Of a DNA stretch of 64,000 nt, positions 32,671 through 41,051 are shown piece after piece (within the stretch, counting starts at the first letter, position 1; each line of letters opens with the position of its first letter). The stretch is from Thermosipho ferrireducens. Its GTDB lineage: Bacteria > Thermotogota > Thermotogae > Thermotogales > Fervidobacteriaceae. A program made the translations under genes and the position numbers. The notes beneath the pieces were generated by a model. The model was given only the letters and a program-made list of their open reading frames with translations. It did not search any database and had not been told where the DNA came from. Location of the stretch: positions 62,001-126,000 of the forward strand of contig NZ_CP071446.1 in assembly GCF_017358165.1 (NCBI RefSeq), in the 5' to 3' direction.

Positions 32671-34530
32671 ATGAAAAAGAATACAACCGCTGAAAAAGAT
32701 TTTTTCGCTCCCATAAAAGCGTGGAAATTTTTGTTTAAAAAACCTGTCACTATAAAAGTTCCTTATGTAAAAAGAGAAGCAGCTGAACGATATAGAGGAT
32801 TTCACATAAACGATTGGGAAAAATGTATAGGGTGTGGAACATGCGCAAAAATCTGTCCAACTGATGCTATAAAAATGGAAGAGATCCGTGAAATACCACA
32901 AAAGTATGGAGAAAAACCGCAGAGACCTGTAATCGATTATGGGCGTTGTTCTTTCTGCGCCATGTGTGTTGATATTTGTACCACAGGCTCTTTGAAAATG
33001 ACCCGTGAATATGTACACATTTCCAAAGATCCTGAAGATTTTATATTCATCCCAACAGAAAAAGGTATTCACGGTATAGAAAATGTACCTATAGGGTGGA
33101 CTCGAGATGAAAATTCTGATTTATTAGAACTTGAAAGAGTAGAAATGGAAATGCTTCAGGGCAGTGAAAGAGTTAAATCGTTTATAGAATACGTAAAAGG
33201 ATACAGCAAAGAACAGGCCATGCATGAAGCTGCAAGATGTGTTGAGTGTGCCATTTGTACAGACAGATGTCCAGAACATATGCAAATACCTGAATATATA
33301 AAGTCTATATGGAAGGATGATCTGAACGAAGCGCTAAGGTGGCTAATGAAAGGTAAGGAGTCAGAGAATTATTTCGGAGCAAATCCATTTTCCGGAGTTT
33401 GTGGAAGAGTTTGTACTCACAAATGTGAAGAAGCCTGTTCTCTGAACAACAGAGGAGAAGCAATTGCTATAAGATGGTTAAAAAGATATATCGTAGATAA
33501 TATTCCAGAAGAAGATTACGGAAAAATCCTCGATATCAAACCATCTCCTAAAAATAAAAAAGTCGCTATAGTGGGCTCAGGTCCAGCAGGATTATCTGCC
33601 GCATATTTTCTTGCAACAATGGGCTATGAGGTAGATGTTTACGAGTCTCTCGGAAAACCAGGTGGAGTAATGCGTTATGGTATTCCATCCTACAGATTGC
33701 CAGATGAAATTCTCGACAAAGACATCGCTTTTATCCAGGCGCTCGGTGTAAAAATTTTCGTTGGGGTGGCTGTGGGGAAAGACATAAAATTTGAAGAGCT
33801 TAAAGAAAAGTACGATGCGGTCTTTGTTTCCACAGGATTCAGTTTAGGAAGAAGTACAGGTATTCCTGGAACAGAACATCCAGATGTTGTTCAGGCACTT
33901 CCATTATTAAGAGAAATTAGAGATTATTTAAGAAACGGAGGCGCAAAACCAAAAGTCCCTAAGAGTCTTGTTGTAATAGGTGGTGGAAATGTCGCAATGG
34001 ACGTTGCAAGATCAATTGCAAGACTTCAGATGCAGGAATACGGAAAAGTTGATGTTAAAGTAACATCGCTGGAAAGAAATTACGAAGAAATGCCTGCGGA
34101 TATGGAAGAAATAGAGGAGGGTCTTGAAGAAGGAGTAAAATTCTATCCCGGTTGGGGTCCTATTAAAGTTAAGGTCGAAAATGACAAAGTTATTGGTGTA
34201 GAATTAAAAAAATGTGTGCAGGTATTCGATGAAAATGGTAAATTCAGTCCACAATTCAATGAAAACGAAAAAACATTTTTAAATGGAGAAATGGTAGTAG
34301 AAGCAATTGGTCAGGCACCAGACTATTCCTATTTACCTGAAGATATTAAAAATAAAATAGAGTTTATCCGGGGAAGACTGTTAACAAACGAGTATCGGCA
34401 AACTTCGATAAAATGGTTATTTGCTGGTGGCGATATTGTAAATGGACCAGATATTATTCATGGAGTAGCAGACGGATATTGGGCAGCAAGAGGAATAGAT
34501 GAATACCTCTCACAAAAAAAGGAGGGATAA
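32671..34530 (+). CDS. Fusion of NuoI-like ferredoxin and NfnB/GltD-type NAD(P)H:ferredoxin flavoprotein
   Basis: A 619-residue fusion. Residues about 45-110 hold a complex-I-type 2[4Fe-4S] domain (Cys52/55/58/62 and Cys93/96/99/103), the MbhN/MbxN equivalent. From about 165 on it is an NfnB/SudA/GltD-small-subunit protein. That part has cysteines 190/193/196/200 and 244/248/252/256, an FAD fold at 302-307 (GSGPAG), an NAD(P) fold (GGGNVAMDVARS) and the closing FAGGDIVNGPD motif. The fusion could let electrons pass between NAD(P)H and the ion-pumping complex without free ferredoxin. ATG 32671 follows AGGAGGTG. Confidence 0.9.
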   Translation: MKKNTTAEKDFFAPIKAWKFLFKKPVTIKVPYVKREAAERYRGFHINDWEKCIGCGTCAKICPTDAIKMEEIREIPQKYGEKPQRPVIDYGRCSFCAMCVDICTTGSLKMTREYVHISKDPEDFIFIPTEKGIHGIENVPIGWTRDENSDLLELERVEMEMLQGSERVKSFIEYVKGYSKEQAMHEAARCVECAICTDRCPEHMQIPEYIKSIWKDDLNEALRWLMKGKESENYFGANPFSGVCGRVCTHKCEEACSLNNRGEAIAIRWLKRYIVDNIPEEDYGKILDIKPSPKNKKVAIVGSGPAGLSAAYFLATMGYEVDVYESLGKPGGVMRYGIPSYRLPDEILDKDIAFIQALGVKIFVGVAVGKDIKFEELKEKYDAVFVSTGFSLGRSTGIPGTEHPDVVQALPLLREIRDYLRNGGAKPKVPKSLVVIGGGNVAMDVARSIARLQMQEYGKVDVKVTSLERNYEEMPADMEEIEEGLEEGVKFYPGWGPIKVKVENDKVIGVELKKCVQVFDENGKFSPQFNENEKTFLNGEMVVEAIGQAPDYSYLPEDIKNKIEFIRGRLLTNEYRQTSIKWLFAGGDIVNGPDIIHGVADGYWAARGIDEYLSQKKEG

Positions 34531-34531
34531 T

Positions 34532-35044
34532 ATGTCCGTAAAAGATATATTAAAGCTCGCTGAATTTTTTGAAATAGAAGGCTACAAATTCTACAGAAGT
34601 AAAAAAGAAGAGTTAAAAAGCAAATTAATAAAAGATGTATTTTCCTACTTACAGGAAATGGAAAAAGAACACACAGAATACATAAGAAAGCTTCTAAAAA
34701 CTTTTGAAAGTTCAGAAAAACTTCCCACAAATATTTTCGAAAACACAGACGAAAACTTTTTCCTGAATAGATTTAAAAGTCAAAAACTTGACAATGTACC
34801 TTATGAAGACGATATTAAAGACCTTTCAATACTCAGAATGGCTTTTCTAATAGAAAAAGATTTTGTTTCATATTACAACAAAGCAGCTGAAAGCGCCGAA
34901 AAGATAAATCAGCTTGAACTAAGAGAAATATTAATTCATCTAAGAAACTGGGAAGAAGGACATGCAAATCTTATTGAAAATCTTATAAAAGAAATATACA
35001 CCAGAAAGAGTTTGGATCTTGGTTTTTATCCATTTGAAAGGTAA
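34532..35044 (+). CDS. Ferritin-like diiron protein (rubrerythrin-type)
   Basis: A 170-residue four-helix protein with carboxylate/histidine motifs spaced as in rubrerythrin-type diiron sites: EFFEIEGYKFY, LQEMEKEHTEYI, FLIEKDFVSYY and LRNWEEGHANLI. There is no rubredoxin domain. A peroxide- or oxygen-scavenging role protecting the iron-sulfur complex is plausible. ATG 34532 follows AGGAGGG, and the gene begins right after the fusion gene. It is the last gene before the operon terminator. Confidence 0.85.
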   Translation: MSVKDILKLAEFFEIEGYKFYRSKKEELKSKLIKDVFSYLQEMEKEHTEYIRKLLKTFESSEKLPTNIFENTDENFFLNRFKSQKLDNVPYEDDIKDLSILRMAFLIEKDFVSYYNKAAESAEKINQLELREILIHLRNWEEGHANLIENLIKEIYTRKSLDLGFYPFER

Positions 35045-35062
35045 AATAACATTGTATACATT

Positions 35063-35091
35063 GGGGAGAGGGTAAGCCTCTCCCCTTTTTT
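35063..35091 (+). terminator. Intrinsic terminator of the Mbx-like operon
   Basis: GGGGAGAGG (35063-35071) pairs with CCTCTCCCC (35077-35085) around GTAAG, followed by six T. It is a textbook terminator after the ferritin-like gene. Confidence 0.9.
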
Positions 35092-35103
35092 GGAGTTATG
35101 TAT

Positions 35104-35568
35104 CTAAAACTCGTAAGCAAGCTCGAAAAAAGGAATAGGCCAAACAGTTTTACTTGCAGCGCTTACAGGTAACGACATGTCTCCAGATACTGAAAAGTTA
35201 ATTTTTCCACCATCCAAAGGGATGGAATAACCTATTTCTCCTCCTATCAAATATAATTGCCTTTCTTGATGAGGAAAAACCACTATCGAACGAAAATTTA
35301 TACCGGCGAAAATATTTTCAAACAGATTCGTGGAAAGACTCACCTCAGGTGAAACTAAGAAATCATTATCTCCTGTTTCCGAATCTTTCACCATAAACAT
35401 GCCAAGTGAAATCCCGATTCGAACATTATCGATATCATAAGCTATTTCAACATATGGAAAAAAAGTACCCGTTATTACGACGCCTACAGAATAACTGATA
35501 TTATTTGCAAAAATCACACTACATAATACTAATATTACTACAACGACAAAAAGTCGAAAGTTTTTCAT
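35104..35568 (-). CDS. Secreted beta-barrel-like protein
   Basis: A 154-residue protein with a signal peptide (about 1-21). The rest alternates hydrophobic and polar residues as in small outer-membrane barrels and ends in an aromatic residue (AYEF), the usual barrel C-terminus. I recognise no specific family. It would sit in the outer sheath (toga). Its start overlaps the upstream membrane-protein gene by ATGA, so it belongs to the XRE operon. Confidence 0.7.
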   Translation of the reverse strand: MKNFRLFVVVVILVLCSVIFANNISYSVGVVITGTFFPYVEIAYDIDNVRIGISLGMFMVKDSETGDNDFLVSPEVSLSTNLFENIFAGINFRSIVVFPHQERQLYLIGGEIGYSIPLDGGKINFSVSGDMSLPVSAASKTVWPIPFFELAYEF

Positions 35569-36203
35569 AACTCCCCCTCCTTTCTAAAAGATTGTATTCC
35601 AAGAAACAACAGCGGTGTTCCCAACAGAGAATAAACAAGTATCTTTACAACATTAAACTCATTTCTAAAAATAAAAAAGCTAAGAACTAAAAACCATCCA
35701 GAAAACAATATACTCCCGATCCATCTAAATCGTAGTGCAATCCATGTAGAAATTAATAGTAATAAAGGCAGAAAGATAAATTCCATTAGCCCTTCCAACG
35801 TAAAACCATGAGATAACAGTGTAAACGCAGATAGAATGGCAAACAATGTATACCCTGTAACTTTTATTACTTTATTTCTCTGATAAATATATCCTATATA
35901 CAGCAAATTTTTTAAAAGTAAAGGAAACAAAATATAAAAATAGAAAATATCGTTGGTAGCTTTCAGGCTAAATAATAAAAATAATGCGGAAATCATTATC
36001 ATAACATATAAAGTAATATTCGATGTCTTATACTTCAATAATCTTTCAAACTCGTCTGTACGTTTTGAAAACATATCTTTGTATACCTCTATAAATATAG
36101 GAACAAAATAAAGAATAGAAAACCACCTGTTTAATGAAATAACTATGGTAACTCCTACAATCAAAACTATTTCAAAAACAGATAGAAATTTATTCGTCAC
36201 CAT
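35565..36203 (-). CDS. Polytopic membrane protein of unknown function
   Basis: A 212-residue protein with about six to seven predicted membrane helices. The first cytoplasmic loop contains DMFSKRTDEFERLLKYKTSN, which looks like the small membrane partners of YozG-type XRE regulators. I cannot name a family with confidence. ATG 36203 follows GGAGGGTGATTA, while longer in-frame starts overlap the regulator gene. It lies directly after the XRE gene, so the two probably act together. Confidence 0.7.
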   Translation of the reverse strand: MVTNKFLSVFEIVLIVGVTIVISLNRWFSILYFVPIFIEVYKDMFSKRTDEFERLLKYKTSNITLYVMIMISALFLLFSLKATNDIFYFYILFPLLLKNLLYIGYIYQRNKVIKVTGYTLFAILSAFTLLSHGFTLEGLMEFIFLPLLLLISTWIALRFRWIGSILFSGWFLVLSFFIFRNEFNVVKILVYSLLGTPLLFLGIQSFRKEGEL

Positions 36204-36204
36204 G

Positions 36205-36405
36205 TTAATCACCCTCCTCCAGAATAAATAACTCTTCAACTTTACACCCAAAAACTCGTGCTATTTTTAAAGCAAGTAGTACAGAAGGTGTGTACTTTCC
36301 TTTTTCAATATAATTAATAGTTTGTCTTGAGACTCCGACTTTTTTAGCAAGCTCTTCCTGGGTAATATTTTTCATTGCACGAAAAACCCGAATTTTATTT
36401 CTCAT
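36205..36405 (-). CDS. XRE-family transcriptional regulator (short form)
   Basis: A 66-residue helix-turn-helix protein (MRNKIRVFRAMKNITQEELA, then KVGVSRQTINYIEKGKYTPS, then CKVEELF). The form is the short Cro/YozG type, which is only the DNA-binding domain. ATG 36405 follows CGGAGGGGAGAA; the upstream TTG would place the start inside the promoter. The operator-like repeats at 36438-36464 suggest autoregulation. It is the first gene of a three-gene operon with a membrane protein and a barrel protein. Confidence 0.88.
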   Translation of the reverse strand: MRNKIRVFRAMKNITQEELAKKVGVSRQTINYIEKGKYTPSVLLALKIARVFGCKVEELFILEEGD

Positions 36406-36423
36406 TTTCTCCCCTCCGAAATA

Positions 36424-36464
36424 ATTGTAAAACATATTTGACATAATGTCAAGTATAGTTGACA
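36424..36464 (-). promoter_or_regulatory. XRE operon promoter with three operator half-sites
   Basis: On the minus strand TTGACA (36447-36452), a 17-bp spacer and TACAAT (36424-36429). On the plus strand TTGACA-TAA-TGTCAA-GTATAG-TTGACA (36438-36464) gives three alternating half-sites, the middle one being the -35 box itself. This is a likely autoregulatory operator. Confidence 0.7.
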
Positions 36465-36508
36465 CAATTTTCAAAATTTTCTCTCACTAACGTTTTTTAG
36501 AACAGGTT

Positions 36509-36538
36509 TTGCCAATTTTTCTAAATATATGATATAAT
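36509..36538 (+). promoter_or_regulatory. Promoter of the MFS gene
   Basis: TTGCCA (36509-36514), an 18-bp spacer and TATAAT (36533-36538), about 50 bases ahead of the MFS transporter start. Confidence 0.6.
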
Positions 36539-36585
36539 ATATTTCGTTAAACGAACCATTATGTTGCGTGATGGGAGTGTGAAAA

Positions 36586-37743
36586 TTGAGTGCTCCTTTG
36601 ATGATAACACTTTATACCCTTATAAATGGCTTAACAAGAAATATTTACCAGGTGCTTTTCAACCTGTATTTAAAAAATCTTGGATATAATAATGAAATTG
36701 TTGGAACAATAATGTCGTATAATCTCTGGGGTGGAGCCATTCTTGGGCTTTTAATAGGTTTTTTAGCAGATAAATTTGGAAGAAAAAAAGTAATACTTTT
36801 CACCCAGATTTTTATTGTTATCTTTGGTATCTGGCGACTTTTCCCCACCTCATTTTTATCTCTGTATATAACTTCATTTCTTTACGGTGGCTTTAATGTT
36901 ACCTCGAGAATCCTATCGAATGTGTTTCTTGTTGATTATACTCACTATGGTAATCGTGCGAAATTTTTTGGCCTTAATTTCGGAACAGTAATGTTTACTG
37001 GAGTAATAGGTAACGCCCTGGGAGGAATGCTGGGAGATTTATTCGGATTTAAAAGTATTATGATTCTTGCTATGTTATTACGAATTTTTGCATTGGTTCC
37101 CATCTGGTCCCTTAAAGAAAATACCCGTAGAAGCAATATAAAAATAAAATTGACTGGTTATCAAAAGAAAGTTTTCGCATATTATTTGTTCTCAACAATG
37201 AGCGTAGGATTTGGCGCAGGATTGTTTATTCATTTTGGGAATGTTATATTCTATGACCTCTTTTCCATGAGCGCCACACTTATAGGATTTGTACTTGCAC
37301 TGGCTCAATTTGGAACAAGTCTTGGTGCAACATTTTCTCATAAACTCGGGAAAAAATTCGGGGCTGCAAAATTACTTTTGATTTCTCATTTTTCCGTTCC
37401 GATTTTAATCCTCTTAATGGCGTTTATAAGAGAACCCGTTTCTTTCACATCAATTTATATAGCAAGATTTACAATAATGAATATGGTAAATCCTATATTC
37501 AGTACACTTATACTTTCCTTCCTTCCCTCAAATATTCTGGCTTCCACTTCTGGATTAAATAACTTTGTTAACAACGCTATGCGAGGTGTAGCCGCTATAC
37601 TATTTGCAAATATTACTCGTACATTGAATGGTTACTGGGTAATTTTCCTCATAAGTTCCATATTCTACCTTGCAAATGCCTTAGTAACTCTACAATTTTA
37701 CAAACACATAAATGGAAGAGACAAAAAACTTTATAGTAATTAA
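36586..37743 (+). CDS. MFS transporter
   Basis: A 385-residue major facilitator with about 12 membrane helices. The loop 2-3 signature reads GFLADKFGRKKV. The C-terminal half shows SLGATFSHKLGKKFGAAKLL, the matching repeat element. The substrate is not evident; drug or sugar export are both possible. The start is TTG 36586 after GATGGGAG. The gene stands alone between its own promoter and the following ABC operon. Confidence 0.87.
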   Translation: MSAPLMITLYTLINGLTRNIYQVLFNLYLKNLGYNNEIVGTIMSYNLWGGAILGLLIGFLADKFGRKKVILFTQIFIVIFGIWRLFPTSFLSLYITSFLYGGFNVTSRILSNVFLVDYTHYGNRAKFFGLNFGTVMFTGVIGNALGGMLGDLFGFKSIMILAMLLRIFALVPIWSLKENTRRSNIKIKLTGYQKKVFAYYLFSTMSVGFGAGLFIHFGNVIFYDLFSMSATLIGFVLALAQFGTSLGATFSHKLGKKFGAAKLLLISHFSVPILILLMAFIREPVSFTSIYIARFTIMNMVNPIFSTLILSFLPSNILASTSGLNNFVNNAMRGVAAILFANITRTLNGYWVIFLISSIFYLANALVTLQFYKHINGRDKKLYSN

Positions 37744-37766
37744 TTTCGTTTTTCTGATCATAAAAT

Positions 37767-37795
37767 TTGACTTTAAAAATGTATTATGCTACAAT
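37767..37795 (+). promoter_or_regulatory. Promoter of the ABC exporter/TetR operon
   Basis: TTGACT (37767-37772), a 17-bp spacer and TACAAT (37790-37795), just upstream of the operator-like sequence at 37800. Confidence 0.7.
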
Positions 37796-37799
37796 TTTA

Positions 37800-37817
37800 G
37801 GTAACCGCATGGTCACC
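37800..37817 (+). promoter_or_regulatory. Candidate TetR operator
   Basis: GGTAACC-GCAT-GGTCACC, an imperfect 18-bp palindrome with GGTnACC in both halves, spans the predicted transcription start. The operon's third gene is a TetR-family regulator, so autoregulation is likely. Confidence 0.55.
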
Positions 37818-37842
37818 AACATCTATCAGGGAGATGAAAACA

Positions 37843-38724
37843 GTGAAAGTTATTGAAGTAAAGAAACTTACAAAATATTATGGGAAAAATCGTGGGGTAG
37901 AAAACTTAAGTTTTTCAGTGGAAGAAGGAGAGATTTTTGGGTTTATTGGGCCAAACGGTGCCGGAAAGTCCACAACTATAAGACTTTTATTAAATTTTTT
38001 GTACCCGGATTCAGGAAAAGCAACTATATTTGGAAAAGATTGCTTCAAAGACTCTTCTGAAATTAAAAAGACGATAGGTTATATTCCAGGAGAGGTTAAC
38101 TATTATGGAAATGTCAGAGTTAAGGAGCTTCTTGAATACTCAATGACATTCTATAAAGGTTCGAAACTACAGTTTAAAAAACGCATGATTGAGCTTGCAG
38201 AAAGATTTTCACTAAATTTAGAGCAAAAAATCGATGAACTCTCCCTTGGAAATAAGAAAAAAGTTGCAATAATACAATCCCTCATACACAAACCAAAGCT
38301 ATTAATCTACGACGAACCCACAAACGGTTTAGATCCACTTATACAAAATATCTTCTTCGACTTAATAAAAGAAGAAAATAAAGATGGTGTTACCGTATTT
38401 TTTTCTTCACATATACTTTCTGAAGTCCAAAAACTATGCTTCAAAGTAGCAGTTATAAGAGATGGACAGATTGTCAGTGTGGAAAATATAGACGATTTAA
38501 CAACCAGACAGTACAAAAAGGTAAAACTATCTGGAGATGTTGACATAACATCCCTTTCTGGAGTAAGTAACATAAAGCGTGAAAATAACAGTGTTTCTTT
38601 TATTTATTCTGGAAATATAAACCATCTCATAAATTTTTTATCCAAAAAAGATGTTAAAGATGTTTCTATAAACGACCCCTCTCTTGAAGAAATTTTTATG
38701 AAATACTATACGAAAGGAGAGTAA
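37843..38724 (+). CDS. ABC exporter ATP-binding protein
   Basis: A 293-residue ABC ATPase of the drug/ABC-2 exporter type. Walker A is GPNGAGKST, the signature is the divergent LSLGNKKKV, Walker B is LLIYDEPTNGLDP and the H-loop is SSHILSEV. A C-terminal accessory domain (about 215-293) follows. I take GTG 37843, nine bases after CAGGGAG; an in-frame ATG at 37834 abuts that site. It works with the permease encoded next. The substrate is unknown. Confidence 0.9.
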   Translation: MKVIEVKKLTKYYGKNRGVENLSFSVEEGEIFGFIGPNGAGKSTTIRLLLNFLYPDSGKATIFGKDCFKDSSEIKKTIGYIPGEVNYYGNVRVKELLEYSMTFYKGSKLQFKKRMIELAERFSLNLEQKIDELSLGNKKKVAIIQSLIHKPKLLIYDEPTNGLDPLIQNIFFDLIKEENKDGVTVFFSSHILSEVQKLCFKVAVIRDGQIVSVENIDDLTTRQYKKVKLSGDVDITSLSGVSNIKRENNSVSFIYSGNINHLINFLSKKDVKDVSINDPSLEEIFMKYYTKGE

Positions 38725-38730
38725 CTAATT

Positions 38731-39537
38731 ATGAATATGTTAAAATGGGAATTTAAAAAGATTAAAACTTCCATCATTTTATGGACAATAGCATTCGTAT
38801 TATTACAATTAATGTACTCTTCATTTTTTCCATCGATGACTTCTGAAGAAGGAAGTTTTCTTGCGGCAAAACTAAAATTTCTTCCTAAATTCTTTCTAAA
38901 AATGTTTGGTATGGAAAATCTTGACATAACCAATATTTTGCATTATTACGCTCTCCAGGGACAATTTATTATTATATTAATAGGCAGTGTTTTTGGAGCA
39001 AAAATTGGGGCAGGTATTGTTGTTAAAGAAGAAAGTGAAAAAACTGCTGAATTTCTTCTTTCAAAACCTGTCACAAGAGAAAAAATTATTACAGCAAAAA
39101 TCTTAACATTGATTCTAAGTATTATAACATTCGATGGTCTTATAATAATTGCAAATTTAATATTCTTCAACATATTCAATACTTCCGAAATTTTTGATTT
39201 TAAGCTTTTCTGGCTTCTTTCTCTGGCCCCGCTTCTTATACACCTTATAATAGGGTTGATAAGTTTTCTAATATCAACTATTGAACGAAAATTGCAAAGG
39301 GCAGACGCCATTGCACTTGGTATAACTTTTACTTTGTATTCTATCTCAGTCCTTGGAAAACTAACAGAAAAATTAAATTTCTTAACATTTTTCACTCCAT
39401 ACTCATATTTTGATCCAACTAAAATAGTAAAAACGACCTCATTAAATTTTTCATTATTACTTTTGTATATAGTAGAATGCTCAATTTTAATCTCTATTTC
39501 ATATGTTATCTTCAGAAAAAAAGATATTTATCTTTAG
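38731..39537 (+). CDS. ABC-2 type exporter permease
   Basis: A 268-residue permease with about six membrane helices. It starts MNMLKWEFKKIKTSIILW and has the conserved cytoplasmic segment KEESEKTAEFLLSKPVTREKII near residues 92-113, in which the typical EExxxxT-E-LL-SxPVsR pattern is clear. It pairs with the ATPase encoded just upstream. Its last 10 bases precede the TetR start with a shared AGGAGG site. Confidence 0.9.
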   Translation: MNMLKWEFKKIKTSIILWTIAFVLLQLMYSSFFPSMTSEEGSFLAAKLKFLPKFFLKMFGMENLDITNILHYYALQGQFIIILIGSVFGAKIGAGIVVKEESEKTAEFLLSKPVTREKIITAKILTLILSIITFDGLIIIANLIFFNIFNTSEIFDFKLFWLLSLAPLLIHLIIGLISFLISTIERKLQRADAIALGITFTLYSISVLGKLTEKLNFLTFFTPYSYFDPTKIVKTTSLNFSLLLLYIVECSILISISYVIFRKKDIYL

Positions 39538-39547
39538 GAGGAATTCT

Positions 39548-40180
39548 GTGAGTGGAAAAAGTGAAAAAATTAAAAATATATTAGACGTATCAATAAAAGA
39601 ATTTGCAAAAAAAGGGTATGAACTGGCTTCTACTAATGTAATTGCAAAAGATGCAAAAGTTTCTAAAGGATTGATTTTCAAATATTTCAAAAATAAAGAA
39701 AACCTCTATATTGAAACGTATAAATATGCAATAAAAGAATTAAAAAATGAATACGAAAAATTTTCAAAGGAAAAATCCAGCTACGATTTTTTTGAATTTT
39801 TAAACAAGTGGGGATTGAAAAAATTAGAATTACTTTACAAAAAACCTATACTTTCAAAGTTTTTACTAACAAGCCTGGAACTTCCTGAAAAAATCTCTCA
39901 AAAAATTCAAGAAATATCATCAGAAATTTTTCAGGAAATTATCCCTGATTTGTACCACAGATTCTCTAAACTCTCTTTGCAGGACAACCTCCCAAAAGAA
40001 AAACTATTTCAACTGATAATTTTCATGATACAAGCCTTAGGCGATGCTTACACCAAACAGTATTTCAAAAAAAGTAATGACTTTATTAAAAACAAAGATG
40101 AAATATTAAAAGAATGGGAATTATACCTTGAAATAATAAAAAGAGGCGTGTTAAAAACCACGCCTCCTGATAATTCATAG
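39548..40180 (+). CDS. TetR-family transcriptional regulator
   Basis: A 210-residue TetR protein. The N-terminal helix-turn-helix reads ILDVSIKEFAKKGYELASTN, then VSKGLIFKYFKNKENLY, followed by an all-helical ligand domain. The start is GTG 39548 behind TAGGAGGAATTC. It is the third gene of the exporter operon and is likely to control it through the GGTnACC palindrome at 37800. The last codons (RGVLKTTPP) double as the terminator hairpin of the convergent gene. Confidence 0.88.
   Translation: MSGKSEKIKNILDVSIKEFAKKGYELASTNVIAKDAKVSKGLIFKYFKNKENLYIETYKYAIKELKNEYEKFSKEKSSYDFFEFLNKWGLKKLELLYKKPILSKFLLTSLELPEKISQKIQEISSEIFQEIIPDLYHRFSKLSLQDNLPKEKLFQLIIFMIQALGDAYTKQYFKKSNDFIKNKDEILKEWELYLEIIKRGVLKTTPPDNS
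40143..40166 (-). terminator. Terminator of the barrel gene, embedded in the tetR coding sequence
   Basis: GAGGCGTG (40143-40150) pairs with CACGCCTC (40159-40166). On the minus strand the stem is followed by TTTTTATTATTT, so it terminates the minus-strand gene at 40184 from within the end of tetR. The plus strand has no T-run. Confidence 0.8.
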
Positions 40181-40183
40181 TTA

Positions 40184-41017
40184 TTAAAACCTCGCGGAAA
40201 ACGTTAAATAATAGTCTGTTGTTATAAAAGGAATCTTTATATCTGTCGCAGCACCTTCTGACGTCCAGTTTAAAAAGCCAAACAAATTATATATCCAGTC
40301 AGTAGGGGTAAAACCTTGCAGATACATCAAAGGACTTTCTTTGAATTTATACCTATAACCAATTTCAACAGCCGAATAATTGTCGTAATACCATCTTAAT
40401 CCAACCCTGCCCATTGAATATAAACTCTCATTTCTCAACTGGTCGATATAAGTTTGAAAGTCCGTACTTGTTGATTCCGGTTGAACGTATATATTGAATA
40501 AAATACCAGATTCTGCTCCACCAAATACCTCAACATTATCTCTTACATAAAAACCTACACTTCCAAAGCCTTTTAGCCAGATCCCATGAATAACAAAATA
40601 ATTGGCAGAGAAAAGTTCAGGTGCAACGTAAATACCTGTATCATTAACTTCTCCATGTAATTTTAAACTTAACCTGCCAAGATTCATATTTGTATGAAGA
40701 TACCCACCTATGTTGAATGGCAGTAACCAACCGTATCGTGGTTCGCCCGCATAAGTTGACATAAGACCTGGATCAAATACTATTCCGTACAGGTTAATAA
40801 CATTGGTATTTCCCATAAACAACCTGAATGTTGCATTATAAAGCCCCAAAGGCCATCCCAATGGTATTGTTGAAATCTCTGCTTCACCAAATGAGTATCC
40901 TAAACTATTAATCTGAATAAAAAACCCCTCTGGATGTGGAGGAATTATATCTGTTTTTATTCCATACACCATTACCGTTAAAACAACAAAAATGATACTT
41001 AAAATCACTCTCTTCAT
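40184..41017 (-). CDS. Outer-membrane beta-barrel protein
   Basis: A 277-residue exported protein with a signal peptide (about 1-19). The rest is rich in aromatic, alternating strands with Asn/Gly turns and ends FSARF, a typical barrel C-terminus. I recognise no family. ATG 41017 has the best spacing to GGGGTGA; two ATGs within 18 bases upstream are less well placed. It is probably a toga porin or structural barrel. It follows lactate dehydrogenase on the same strand after 35 bases and may be cotranscribed. Confidence 0.75.
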   Translation of the reverse strand: MKRVILSIIFVVLTVMVYGIKTDIIPPHPEGFFIQINSLGYSFGEAEISTIPLGWPLGLYNATFRLFMGNTNVINLYGIVFDPGLMSTYAGEPRYGWLLPFNIGGYLHTNMNLGRLSLKLHGEVNDTGIYVAPELFSANYFVIHGIWLKGFGSVGFYVRDNVEVFGGAESGILFNIYVQPESTSTDFQTYIDQLRNESLYSMGRVGLRWYYDNYSAVEIGYRYKFKESPLMYLQGFTPTDWIYNLFGFLNWTSEGAATDIKIPFITTDYYLTFSARF

Positions 41018-41051
41018 TTTCATCACCCCTTTCATAATTAATATTATACTA

